From positions 1 to 25,478 of IMG/VR virus record IMGVR_UViG_3300010430_000421: a stretch of 25,478 bases of DNA. One strand, 5' to 3'. Positions 1 through 6,203 of the stretch are shown here, in pieces. Below the pieces are notes generated by a model that saw only the letters and a list, made by a program, of their open reading frames with translations, searched no databases and had not been told where the DNA came from. The position numbers and the translations under genes are program-made. How positions within the stretch are numbered: position 1 is the stretch's first letter; each line of letters begins with the position of its first letter. The stretch comes from a virus.

Positions 1-26
1 AATTCTTTTTCAAGTTTGGTTTTCAT
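1..26 (-). CDS. Partial leftward ORF, cut by window edge
   Basis: An ATG on the minus strand at 26 opens a frame reading MKTKLEKE, which runs off the left edge. It starts two bases past the stop of the next leftward gene (29-226). That spacing matches the rest of this cluster. Only eight residues are visible, so no function can be given. Confidence 0.5.
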
Positions 27-28
27 GG

Positions 29-226
29 TTAATAATCCTCTGGACCCCAGGCCTCGCCGTTAAGCTCGGCCTCGCGGCGCCAATCGGTGCCGGCGTGTAT
101 TTTCTCGCATTTAGAGCACAACCAGGGCGTACCATGCGGCGAAGTATTCCCGCAGCGGACCGTGATCTCTTTGTAATCGTAACCCCTGGGCACATACTCT
201 TGCATTTTTTTACCGCAACCAGCCAT
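29..226 (-). CDS. Small zinc-ribbon-like phage protein (65 aa)
   Basis: This 65-residue product has Cys4, Cys25, His31 and a CSKC pair at 37-40. That layout could coordinate one zinc ion, as in the small treble-clef or ribbon proteins common in phage early regions. A strong AAAGGAG site lies before the ATG at 226. It is the fifth of six short leftward genes read from the promoter at 1181-1210. The family was not recognised; the zinc binding is inferred from Cys/His spacing only. Confidence 0.65.
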   Translation of the reverse strand: MAGCGKKMQEYVPRGYDYKEITVRCGNTSPHGTPWLCSKCEKIHAGTDWRREAELNGEAWGPEDY

Positions 227-230
227 AAAA

Positions 231-431
231 TTAATCTCCTTTTAATTTATAATCCTGCATTTCCTTGATAACCGAGCGCAGCCCAGGGTGGCGATTGATT
301 TTGTCCTGCAGATCATGGTTAGCCGAGTGGATTTCATCGAGGGCCCTTTTAAATAGGGATTTGACATACCAATCTGGATGCTCGAAATTATCGTTAAAAT
401 ACTTAGTGAGATAGTCGAAACTGCTACTCAT
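231..431 (-). CDS. Hypothetical phage protein (66 aa)
   Basis: A 66-residue, largely helical, charged protein with no cysteines, signal or membrane segment. The start at 431 is preceded by a purine-rich AAAGGGGGTG site. The stop lies four bases before the next leftward gene begins. No family was recognised. Its place in the short leftward operon suggests an early accessory role, possibly host takeover or regulation, but this is inference from position alone. Confidence 0.6.
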   Translation of the reverse strand: MSSSFDYLTKYFNDNFEHPDWYVKSLFKRALDEIHSANHDLQDKINRHPGLRSVIKEMQDYKLKGD

Positions 432-465
432 CGATTCACCCCCTTTAAATTGTATTTGGCAACCC

Positions 466-485
466 CGCGCCGGCGGACCGGCGCG
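466..485. other. Perfect GC-rich hairpin between leftward genes
   Basis: An 8-bp stem (CGCGCCGG at 466-473, CCGGCGCG at 478-485) with a CGGA loop lies in the 81-base gap between two leftward genes. No T-run follows on either strand, so it is not a standard intrinsic terminator. It may stabilise or separate transcripts. Confidence 0.55.
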
Positions 486-512
486 AACGCACAGGGCCTA
501 ATGCCACCCTGC

Positions 513-755
513 CTAATATCCTAATTCCTTGATAAGCTGATCGTGCCGATCCTCTACCCCCATCGGCAGATCAAGGCCGTCCTTGTAATCCTGGCGGGCC
601 TGGATCCGGTCAAGCATGGTCTTTTTTAAATGCCACTTTAGATAAGGCAGCGGCGGGTGAACCATGCCCAGGTGATAATTATACTCGTTAAGATTGCCGT
701 CGGCCTCGGCCTGGCGTTTCCATTCGGTTAAAATAGCGTCTGAAATTTGTTCCAT
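513..755 (-). CDS. Hypothetical phage protein (80 aa)
   Basis: An 80-residue protein rich in aromatic and charged residues, with a PPLPYLKWHLKK segment near the middle and a helical C-terminal half. The start at 755 has an AAAAGGATT site upstream and lies four bases from the stop of the preceding leftward gene (760-936). No domain was recognised. It belongs to the leftward operon driven from 1181-1210. Confidence 0.6.
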   Translation of the reverse strand: MEQISDAILTEWKRQAEADGNLNEYNYHLGMVHPPLPYLKWHLKKTMLDRIQARQDYKDGLDLPMGVEDRHDQLIKELGY

Positions 756-759
756 TGGA

Positions 760-936
760 TTAATCCTTTTGCGTGTAGGTTATTATTGCCGAATAACCGC
801 AACCAGGTAAAAAATGAGTTTCAACCGATATAATGGTGGCGTGTGCGGCCTCAAGCTGCACTATCTCGGTATTGATCTTTTTTTCCTGGCCGTTATTCAT
901 GTGGTCCGCCTCGATCATTTTAACTCTTGTTTTCAT
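760..936 (-). CDS. Short 58-aa protein, faint Cse60-like pattern
   Basis: This 58-residue frame begins with ATG at 936, two bases after the stop of the leftward gene 939-1142, and ends with TAA at 760-762. A short helical start is followed by alternating hydrophobic segments (ATIISVETHF and GYSAIITYTQ), giving a helix-strand-strand pattern. The ending resembles the roughly 60-aa Cse60 sporulation-protein family, where a conserved FSAMIIY-type strand closes the fold. That similarity is weak and from memory. The tight spacing supports it being a real gene. Confidence 0.55.
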   Translation of the reverse strand: MKTRVKMIEADHMNNGQEKKINTEIVQLEAAHATIISVETHFLPGCGYSAIITYTQKD

Positions 937-938
937 TT

Positions 939-1142
939 CTATACCTCGTAATAGATTTGCACGATCCAGCCCTTAAAGGCCAGTGCGGCCATGATGTTTA
1001 CCGGATCCGCGCATTTAATGGTTAATGTTTTGCGTTTTTGGGTAACGCTATGCTGCACCCTAAACCTGTATGACATTCGATCCCCCTTTCCTGTTGGTTG
1101 ATATTGTTTCATCTTATTATCTGTATCGGCATTTTGTTTCAT
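939..1142 (-). CDS. First gene of leftward operon, hypothetical (67 aa)
   Basis: A 67-residue basic protein, promoter-proximal in the leftward transcript. The start at 1142 has AAGGAC upstream. An internal Met (MKQYQPTG, residue 11) is an alternative start. The second half alternates strands and a helix (RKTLTIKCAD, then NIMAALAFKGWIVQIYYEV), suggesting a small alpha/beta fold. No family was recognised. Confidence 0.55.
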   Translation of the reverse strand: MKQNADTDNKMKQYQPTGKGDRMSYRFRVQHSVTQKRKTLTIKCADPVNIMAALAFKGWIVQIYYEV

Positions 1143-1180
1143 ATACTTTAGTCCTTTTTATACGACTTTGACGTACTACA

Positions 1181-1210
1181 ATTATACACTGCAAAATTTA
1201 TTTATGTCAA
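1181..1210 (-). promoter_or_regulatory. Leftward sigma70 promoter, perfect -35 and -10
   Basis: Read on the minus strand, TTGACA (1210-1205) is followed by an 18-base spacer and TATAAT (1186-1181). Both hexamers match the sigma70 consensus exactly. The promoter faces the leftward genes, whose first start codon is about 39 bases downstream of the -10 box. It is the strongest promoter seen in the window and fits a strong early promoter. Neighbouring TTTGAC/GTCAAA half-sites could be operators for the regulator at 1290-1505; this is inferred. Confidence 0.8.
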
Positions 1211-1225
1211 ATGATTTGTTTAAGA

Positions 1226-1254
1226 TTGACAAAGATATTTAATCCCTTTAGTAA
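1226..1254 (+). promoter_or_regulatory. Candidate rightward promoter for regulator/replication operon
   Basis: TTGACA at 1226-1231 is a perfect -35 box. At 17 bases spacing the -10 candidate is TAGTAA (1249-1254), which is weak. TAATAA at 1252-1257 has a 20-base spacer. It points toward the HTH gene at 1290 and is back to back with the leftward promoter, as in phage control regions. The weak -10 would suit an activated or repressible promoter. Confidence 0.5.
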
Positions 1255-1289
1255 TAAGGTAAACCATAAAACCAGGAGGATTTTTAAGG

Positions 1290-1505
1290 ATGAAAGTCGA
1301 GGCTTATCATAATTGGGAATTAGAAAAAGCGATTAGAGAATCCGGATTACAGGCTTTAGAGATAGCCCAAAAGGCCGGTATCGATAGTGCGAAACTTTCA
1401 CACATTAAACGCGGCCGGATGCGGCCCACAGATGAGGAAGAAAAGGCGATCTCGGCAGCCCTGGGTATTGCGGTCCATAAATTATTTATAAACAAAACTG
1501 ACTAA
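1290..1505 (+). CDS. Cro/CI-type helix-turn-helix regulator (71 aa)
   Basis: The protein is a single HTH_3/Cro-CI-type domain. LQALEIAQKAGIDSAKLSHI (residues 20-39) contains the two helices of the motif, and a basic KRGRMRP stretch follows. Helices with LGIAVHKLF close the domain, as in XRE-family regulators. There is no dimerisation or autocleavage domain, so the size is Cro-like. AGGAGG lies ten bases before the ATG. Adjacent to divergent promoters, it most likely represses or switches transcription there. That role is inferred from position and family. Confidence 0.85.
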   Translation: MKVEAYHNWELEKAIRESGLQALEIAQKAGIDSAKLSHIKRGRMRPTDEEEKAISAALGIAVHKLFINKTD

Positions 1506-1519
1506 GCGAGGGGTGTAAA

Positions 1520-2452
1520 ATGGCGGACCAGGGCGCCCCGCAAGTCGAGGACGGTTATACTCGATATGCCAACGAATTATTAGAGGCACTTTGCAAATTA
1601 AAATGCCGAAATATAGATCGGCGGTTAATCGATGCGGTGGCCAGGCTAACGTATGGGATCTATGGCCGGAAAAAGGCCAGGATTGAAAATACCGAGCTGG
1701 CAGATATGACCGGCCTAACAATTTCAAAGGTATGCGAGGCGCGAAAACGCCTGGTAGAAATGAATATTTTAATTATTACCGCCCGCGGTAATAGCCGAGC
1801 ATTAAGTTATGGGATTAATAAACATTATCGCACCTGGAAAGAGTTACCGCCGGCGGTAAAGAAACCCGCGGGCAGTACTGATAAGACCGCCGGCGGTAGT
1901 AGTGCACCCGCGGGCGGTACAAGTGATACCGCCGGCGGGAATGACACCTTATTAAAAGAAAATAATAAGAAAACTGAAAGAAAGGATAGCGCGGGCGAAC
2001 CGCCCGCCCCACCACCGCCGGCTAAAAAAATAATACCTTACAAAAAAATAATCGAATATCTGAACCTATTAACCGGATCCAGCTTTAACCATCAAAACGA
2101 ATCGACCAGGGGCCAGATCCGAGCTCGATTCAAAACCGGCTATACGGAAAAAGATTTTTATGATGTAATTGCCGTTAAAACCGATCAATGGTTAGGCGAT
2201 TCTAAAATGAATCAATATTTAAGGCCGGATACACTATTTCGGCCGCGAAAATTCGACGCCTATTTACAGGAGGCCAAGAGGTCAAAAACCCTGGCCAAGT
2301 CGGAGAAACAAAGAGTAAGGGAGCGCCGTTATAAAATAGCGGCCGGCATATTGCGGGAGTCTGGCCAGGAGGCCTGCCTGCGATATTGCGAGGATAACAA
2401 AATTGATGCAGAGGATTTTAAACTATGGATCTCGAAACTTACCGAGAATTGA
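1520..2452 (+). CDS. Phage replication initiator, lambda O-like N-terminus with phage C-terminal domain
   Basis: Residues 1-100 form a winged-helix region (NTELADMTGLTISKVCEARK) of the Phage_rep_O type, which binds origin DNA. Residues about 110-145 are a Pro/Ala/Gly/Thr-rich linker whose codons contain iteron-like repeats. Residues about 175-255 match the conserved phage C-terminal domain known as Phg_2220_C (IIEYLNLLTGSSF, RPDTLFRPRKFDAYL). That domain occurs in phage initiators that recruit a helicase loader. GAGGGG precedes the start, and the next gene overlaps the end by 28 bases. By analogy with lambda O-P, it would bind the in-gene origin and recruit the product of 2425-2874. Confidence 0.85.
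   Translation: MADQGAPQVEDGYTRYANELLEALCKLKCRNIDRRLIDAVARLTYGIYGRKKARIENTELADMTGLTISKVCEARKRLVEMNILIITARGNSRALSYGINKHYRTWKELPPAVKKPAGSTDKTAGGSSAPAGGTSDTAGGNDTLLKENNKKTERKDSAGEPPAPPPPAKKIIPYKKIIEYLNLLTGSSFNHQNESTRGQIRARFKTGYTEKDFYDVIAVKTDQWLGDSKMNQYLRPDTLFRPRKFDAYLQEAKRSKTLAKSEKQRVRERRYKIAAGILRESGQEACLRYCEDNKIDAEDFKLWISKLTEN
1844..1990. repeat. Candidate replication origin: five iteron-like palindromes plus AT-rich tract
   Basis: Five related GC-rich units begin with ACC at 1846, 1864, 1886, 1906 and 1928, that is 18, 22, 20 and 22 bases apart. Units 1, 3 and 5 share the core ACCGCCGGCGG; units 2 and 4 share ACCCGCGGGC. TTACCGCCGGCGGTAA at 1844-1859 is a perfect 16-base palindrome. A purine-rich AT tract (1941-1990) follows. 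Iterons beside an AT-rich stretch, inside the initiator gene, is the architecture of lambda ori. Function is inferred from that parallel. Confidence 0.65.
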
Positions 2453-2874
2453 TTAATGAATTTTATGAATCGACCGCGATCGACAAGCCACCCCAGGCGG
2501 CGATCGATAGCTGGTTTGACCACCTTTCCAGCTATTCCTTACAAGTCTTATCCGGCGCCCTTAATCGGTTAAAAACCGAGCTCGCCAGGCGCCCTTTCAA
2601 TATGCTTTTCACAATTAAAGAATCCATCATAATGTTTATGAAAGAAAATCCGGAAATGGTAAACGATCCGGAGTATGGCGAGTGCGCGGAGTGCAACGGC
2701 GAGGGTATATTTTTTGTTAAATACGCGAGTAACGGCGATAAAGAGAAACGAAACTCGGCCATTATCCTATGCGGATCCTGCGAAAACTGGCGCAAAAAAT
2801 ACGGATCCACCCAGGGAAAGCTAAGAATGAAGAAATTTGAGGCCGAATATCAAGGGTATGAAATCCAAAAATGA
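2425..2874 (+). CDS. Probable helicase loader with zinc-binding C-terminus
   Basis: Residues 1-85 are helical and fit the pattern of SPP1 G39P-type helicase loader/inhibitor domains (WFDHLSSYSLQVLSGAL, then a segment leading to FTIKESIIMFMK). A CAECNGEG motif at about residue 91 and a CGSC motif at about residue 114 form four cysteines like one DnaJ zinc unit. The gene overlaps the end of the initiator and occupies the position of lambda P. The likely role is loading replicative helicase at the origin. The assignment rests on context plus weak similarity; a zinc-binding accessory protein is the alternative. Confidence 0.6.
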   Translation: MDLETYRELINEFYESTAIDKPPQAAIDSWFDHLSSYSLQVLSGALNRLKTELARRPFNMLFTIKESIIMFMKENPEMVNDPEYGECAECNGEGIFFVKYASNGDKEKRNSAIILCGSCENWRKKYGSTQGKLRMKKFEAEYQGYEIQK

Positions 2875-2886
2875 AAGGCGGTTAAA

Positions 2887-3318
2887 ATGGAAAACCATGA
2901 ATTAATCCACAAGCTGCAGCTGGCCGAAAAAGTGGCCTGGTCACTTCACGGCCTGCCTTATCGATGGGGCGGATCCGATACGATCGAGGGATTTGATTGC
3001 AGCGGTATGTGTATCGAAATCCTTAAATCGGTCGATCTCCTGCCCAGGTCCGGAGATTGGACCGCCCAGGGCCTTTACGATAAATTTGATAGCGAGCGAT
3101 CCGGAGCTCAATTAGGATGCCTGGCTTTTTGGTGGAATTCCAACAAAACTAAAATTATCCATGTTGAATTTTGCCTCGATACTAAGCACACAATGGGCGC
3201 CAGCGGCGGCGGATCCAGAACGACCAGCGAGGCGGCCGCGGCAGCCCAGGACGCATATATTAAAGTCCGGCCTATCCGGTTGCACAACCTGGCCGGCTTT
3301 AGGGATCCTTTTAGATGA
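2887..3318 (+). CDS. NlpC/P60 cysteine peptidase, candidate endolysin or virion hydrolase
   Basis: Hallmarks of the NlpC/P60 peptidoglycan endopeptidase fold are visible: YRWGG at residues 25-29, FDCSGM with catalytic Cys38, and IIHVEF with catalytic His92. The third polar residue is probably in the following strand. At 143 residues it is a bare catalytic domain without signal peptide or wall-binding domain. It would cut the peptide stem of peptidoglycan. It lies in the replication region rather than beside the holin (8825-9259), which is unusual for an endolysin. Its stop overlaps the next start (ATGA). Confidence 0.85.
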   Translation: MENHELIHKLQLAEKVAWSLHGLPYRWGGSDTIEGFDCSGMCIEILKSVDLLPRSGDWTAQGLYDKFDSERSGAQLGCLAFWWNSNKTKIIHVEFCLDTKHTMGASGGGSRTTSEAAAAAQDAYIKVRPIRLHNLAGFRDPFR

Positions 3319-3893
3319 TACGACCAGGCCCGCAAGTTAATCCGGAAAATCGTTATATTGGCACGTTATGTATTCGCGGGCATGAGTACTTAAACACTGG
3401 AAAATCATCACGATATAAAAGTACAGGAACTTGTGTAGTTTGCGCTAACAATAATAGAAAAAAGGCCAATTATAAACACTCAAAAATACAAAGGCGGCGA
3501 TATAATAGAAAATACCGCGAAAAAAACAGGGTAAAACTACGCATATCCCAGGCGCTATATCAGAAAAAAAACAGGCCGAGAATAGTTTTAGCCAATAAAA
3601 AGGGGCGGGATGAATTAAACGACAATTATATAAAAACCTTGATTTATGCGGCTACTGGATTGCGAACCAATAACAAGGAATTAATCCAGTTTAAAAGAGA
3701 ACAATTAATTTTATACCGCGAGATCCGGAAAGCAAAGGCAGAAATAAAAGAGGCGGACAAATTAAACCAAAAAATAGAAGTGGTCAAAAAATGGAGCGGG
3801 GAGGTAGAAAATTTAATCGAAAAGGAGATTGATAATAATGGGCATGATTGTAACCGAGATAAACGAATTAAGAAAACTCTTAGCGAATTTTAG
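3315..3893 (+). CDS. Basic zinc-finger phage protein, possibly HNH-derived
   Basis: Near the N-terminus, Cys19, His23 and a CVVC pair (residues 40-43) form a zinc knuckle resembling the start of HNH nucleases or their degenerate relatives. A strongly basic stretch follows (residues 47-100). The C-terminal half is helical, with an ELIQFKREQLILYREI segment like those fused to zinc knuckles in other phage accessory proteins. No clear HNH catalytic triad is visible, so nucleic-acid binding is more likely than cleavage. The start overlaps the previous stop (ATGA); the end overlaps the next gene by 56 bases. Confidence 0.6.
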   Translation: MIRPGPQVNPENRYIGTLCIRGHEYLNTGKSSRYKSTGTCVVCANNNRKKANYKHSKIQRRRYNRKYREKNRVKLRISQALYQKKNRPRIVLANKKGRDELNDNYIKTLIYAATGLRTNNKELIQFKREQLILYREIRKAKAEIKEADKLNQKIEVVKKWSGEVENLIEKEIDNNGHDCNRDKRIKKTLSEF

Positions 3894-4116
3894 GGATGGC
3901 GAGATAACCAGGGATGATCTAAACGCGCAAATATCAGTATATAAGCAAGTGGATAATCGGGCCAAAAGTGCATTAACCTTTGTTTCATTATTAATTCGGG
4001 CGGGCCTAAAAAGAGAGGCAAAAAAAGCACTGCGCGGCGATCTTTTGGGCGATACCGAAAGCATAAACGATGAATTGCCACTATATGATCGCACAAAAGA
4101 CAGGGGTACGGAGTGA
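3838..4116 (+). CDS. Hypothetical helical phage protein (92 aa)
   Basis: The ATG at 3838 is preferred because AAGGAG lies ten bases upstream; an in-frame TTG at 3829 sits too close to it. The product is about 92 residues, helical and charged, with no cysteines or membrane segment. INELRKLLANFRDGEITRDD resembles an N-terminal helical hairpin seen in small phage accessory proteins. The stop overlaps the GTG of the next gene (GTGA), indicating coupled translation. Confidence 0.6.
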   Translation: MGMIVTEINELRKLLANFRDGEITRDDLNAQISVYKQVDNRAKSALTFVSLLIRAGLKREAKKALRGDLLGDTESINDELPLYDRTKDRGTE

Positions 4117-4652
4117 AGCCGATCCGGATAGATCTAACCGAGGATGATTTGTATTATTCACTAAAGTTAGGTAAATTTAGATATGGTCCTTTTAAGTCCG
4201 CAAAAAAAGATGGGATCCAGGGAAATACAAAAAATAGCCAGAATTTTTATGAGGACAAGGCGCCCTGGTACCGCAGCTTTATAGGCGCGATTGGTGAGGT
4301 AGCTTATTCAAAATGGACCGGCTGGCCGATAGTCGAAACGACCTGGAATAAGGGCGATAGTGTAGAGGACGGCACCGACTTTCCGGATGGATCCAATACA
4401 AAGTCCTCGGCCGAAGATTATAAACCTAATCTGTTAATTCCGGTTGTCCACTATAAAAAATGGATCCCAAAGTCTTATGTTTTGGCCTGGGTGAAATTGC
4501 GCCGGCGCGAGTGTTTTCTTTTGGGAAAGATCTCGCGGATAAAGGCCGACGAGGTTAAATATTGCGTTAAAAAGGGCGATCGGAAAATGAAAGTTAATAC
4601 CTATTGGATCGAGCGGCAGCACCTAACCATAGCAGATCTGTATCCGTTTTGA
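4113..4652 (+). CDS. PD-(D/E)XK-like nuclease-fold protein
   Basis: The arrangement fits a PD-(D/E)XK nuclease core: a helix ending GAIGEVAYSKWTG with Glu62, then EDGTDF with Asp89, then SNTKSS with Lys97, followed by strands YVLAWVKL and CFLLGKISR. In phage versions the second part usually reads (D/E)-x-K; here Asn95 replaces the acidic residue, so activity could be reduced. Substrate is unknown; relatives act in recombination or host DNA degradation. GTG start overlaps the previous stop; its own TGA overlaps a TTG start for the AT-hook frame. Confidence 0.55.
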   Translation: MKPIRIDLTEDDLYYSLKLGKFRYGPFKSAKKDGIQGNTKNSQNFYEDKAPWYRSFIGAIGEVAYSKWTGWPIVETTWNKGDSVEDGTDFPDGSNTKSSAEDYKPNLLIPVVHYKKWIPKSYVLAWVKLRRRECFLLGKISRIKADEVKYCVKKGDRKMKVNTYWIERQHLTIADLYPF

Positions 4653-4729
4653 AAAAGCGCGGACCAGGCCGGCCCAGGAAATATCCTGTTACCATCGATG
4701 AGATTATCAAGGTGGTGATGGATTTGTGA
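4649..4729 (+). CDS. AT-hook peptide ending at an in-frame TGA (26 aa)
   Basis: TTG at 4649 overlaps the stop of the preceding gene (TTGA), like other junctions in this operon. The 26-residue product opens KKRGPGRPRKYP, a textbook AT-hook (GRPRK core) that binds the minor groove of AT-rich DNA, followed by a short helix. It stops at TGA 4727-4729. The same frame continues without another stop to 4957, so this may be the first part of a 102-codon gene broken by, or read through, that TGA. Confidence 0.45.
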   Translation: MKKRGPGRPRKYPVTIDEIIKVVMDL

Positions 4730-4768
4730 GATAAAAAAATCGAGCTCGCGGTCGGTGAGCTGGCCCAG

Positions 4769-4957
4769 GTGCTCGAAAAGGATAACGCGGCCCAGGGCGA
4801 GGCGATTTTAACGGCATTTTTAAAAGCGATCGATAAGGGGATTGACGGCCACCAAAAGAAATGGCACCCCATTTGCGATCCAAAGGAGTTGGATCAAACC
4901 TTAAAAGCTCTAAGATCCTATTGGGAGCAGCAAAGGAGGTCCAACGATGAACGGTAA
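4769..4957 (+). CDS. Hypothetical helical protein, possibly the back half of an interrupted gene
   Basis: A 62-residue helical protein starting at GTG 4769. The frame is open upstream to the TGA at 4727-4729 and codon choice there (GAG CTC, GAG CTG GCC CAG) matches its neighbours, so coding probably extends further left. No good ribosome site precedes GTG 4769. It overlaps the next gene by 11 bases. No family was recognised. Confidence 0.5.
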   Translation: MLEKDNAAQGEAILTAFLKAIDKGIDGHQKKWHPICDPKELDQTLKALRSYWEQQRRSNDER

Positions 4958-5276
4958 ATTTAAGATAATTGCCGGCACGATCTTAACAGTTTTCGCCCTA
5001 TTCGGCGCGGTATGGGGCCTTAATGACCAGTTTACACCGAGGGAAGTGCACGAACTATGGGTATCAGATCTGCAGAAACAAATGATCCAGATCCAGCGCA
5101 ACAATCAGCTATCCGCGGCACAAAACCAGCTGTATTACTGGCAGCGCCAGGTAGAGGCCTTAACCGATCGATGCGCGAAAAACCCAGGCGATCAATATTG
5201 CAGATCCCAATTAACCGATGCCAGGAAACAACGTGATTTTTGGCAGCGCGAAGTGCATAAACTTTTAAATCAATAG
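4947..5276 (+). CDS. Membrane-anchored coiled-coil protein, spanin-like
   Basis: A single N-terminal membrane segment (residues about 7-25, IIAGTILTVFALFGAVWGL) follows a short basic stretch, giving an inside-to-outside anchor. The remaining 80 residues are Gln/Arg-rich helix with heptad character and two cysteines near residues 76 and 85. This layout resembles inner-membrane spanins (Rz-like) or other phage membrane proteins acting in the periplasm. AAAGGAGG precedes the ATG. No lysis gene is adjacent, so a spanin role is only tentative; superinfection exclusion is another option. Confidence 0.55.
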   Translation: MNGKFKIIAGTILTVFALFGAVWGLNDQFTPREVHELWVSDLQKQMIQIQRNNQLSAAQNQLYYWQRQVEALTDRCAKNPGDQYCRSQLTDARKQRDFWQREVHKLLNQ

Positions 5277-5283
5277 GTGATTT

Positions 5284-5514
5284 ATGTTTCAAGATCCGAG
5301 CGAGCCAGGTATTAGAGATTCAATCCGCGAGATCCACTTTTTTTTAAACGGACATATCGAGGGCCAAGAGGCCAAAGGCAAGCCCGAAAAATGGGAGGGC
5401 CTGGATCCCACCCACTTAGAGGCCCTTGATTGCGTTTTGAAATACCTGGACGAGTGGGCGGATATTAAAACACAGATCGAAAAAGGGAAAGGAGATCCTA
5501 AAGATGTTAAATGA
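5284..5514 (+). CDS. Hypothetical phage protein (76 aa)
   Basis: A 76-residue, acidic, helical protein with a central WEGLDPTHLEALDCVLKYL helix. It starts seven bases after the previous stop with a weak AGGTG site, and overlaps the next gene by 11 bases. No domain recognised. Close coupling to the Tad1-like gene is the only clue to a role. Confidence 0.6.
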   Translation: MFQDPSEPGIRDSIREIHFFLNGHIEGQEAKGKPEKWEGLDPTHLEALDCVLKYLDEWADIKTQIEKGKGDPKDVK

Positions 5515-5887
5515 GGAAGAAAGGCCGGTACCGACCACCGAGGCGGAGCTGGCCGAAATGAAAGTAGCGCCGATGGAATTCTTTAGCGAGCACTGGATCG
5601 ATGCAGATGGAAATCCAGCCGGCGGCGTATCAAGTGGCCTGGGATTTACTATATCCTGGCAGATGGGCCCCCTGGGGCGCGGTGACGATCGGAGGATCCC
5701 GAATGGCGCTTTTGTCGAAAAAATTATCTATGCGGCTATTGACCGGATCCAATTTTATCAAAAATCTAAATTCGCTTGTGACGAAAACGCGGCAGCCCTT
5801 TTATATCTCAAAGATGCCCTGGATGCTCTTGAAACCAGGACCGCGAATCGAGAACAGCGGGGAGTCGAGGGCACCCATGACGATTGA
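5504..5887 (+). CDS. Tad1/Acb2 hairpin-domain-like protein, candidate anti-defence sponge
   Basis: The middle (GFTISWQMGPLGRG, GAFVEKII) and the C-terminal hairpin (KFACDENAAAL, then RTANREQRGVEGTH) match a phage family that I recall carrying the Acb2/Tad1 hairpin domain. Tad1 proteins bind the cyclic-ADP-ribose signal of Thoeris defence; related Acb2 proteins bind CBASS cyclic nucleotides. Using remembered cbTad1 numbering (F82, N92, R109, R113), the spacing is reproduced as Tyr85, Asn95, Arg112 and Arg116, with Tyr in place of Phe. AAAGGAGATC precedes the start. The family match is good; the ligand is not known. Confidence 0.65.
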   Translation: MLNEEERPVPTTEAELAEMKVAPMEFFSEHWIDADGNPAGGVSSGLGFTISWQMGPLGRGDDRRIPNGAFVEKIIYAAIDRIQFYQKSKFACDENAAALLYLKDALDALETRTANREQRGVEGTHDD

Positions 5888-6203
5888 ATTTAAACTGGCA
5901 TTTCCTTACGAAATCCATGTAATACCAACGGTTAATGGTGGCGTTATCGCAAGAGTTGGATGCGCCGAGCTCACATTTCAATCAACAAATAAACTTTTAA
6001 CGGCCATGCGCGAGTATTTCGCGGATCCGGAGGAAGTCGAAAAGGCCTATCATGCTGCAAGAAAGGCCTCACATGGTCCAATGGCCTGTAATGGAAACCT
6101 GGGCGCGGGCTCGGTAGTTGAGCAATTAGATCCGCCAGGGCCCGAAGTGGCCAGCGAGGAAACCGCGATCGCTGATGGATCCGAAAGGACCGAACCAGGG
6201 TGA
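5877..6203 (+). CDS. Hypothetical phage protein (108 aa)
   Basis: ATG at 5877 is chosen because it overlaps the previous stop by 11 bases and follows a GGAGTCGAGGG stretch; the longer frame upstream merely shadows the Tad1-like gene. The first 55 residues form strands and a helix (EFKLAFPYEIHVIPTVNGGV, LTAMREYF), a small alpha/beta domain. The C-terminal 35 residues are Gly/Pro/Glu-rich and probably disordered. No family recognised. Confidence 0.6.
   Translation: MTIEFKLAFPYEIHVIPTVNGGVIARVGCAELTFQSTNKLLTAMREYFADPEEVEKAYHAARKASHGPMACNGNLGAGSVVEQLDPPGPEVASEETAIADGSERTEPG

Noticed and set aside
1844-1940. CRISPR-like array
   Set aside because: Units are short palindromes 18-22 bases apart inside a coding gene, without spacers of the right length or cas genes.
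5601-5876. Upstream extension of the gene at 5877 to a 200-residue frame
   Set aside because: The extra part lies over the Tad1-like gene in another frame and shows no protein-like pattern; ATG 5877 has the overlap typical of this operon.
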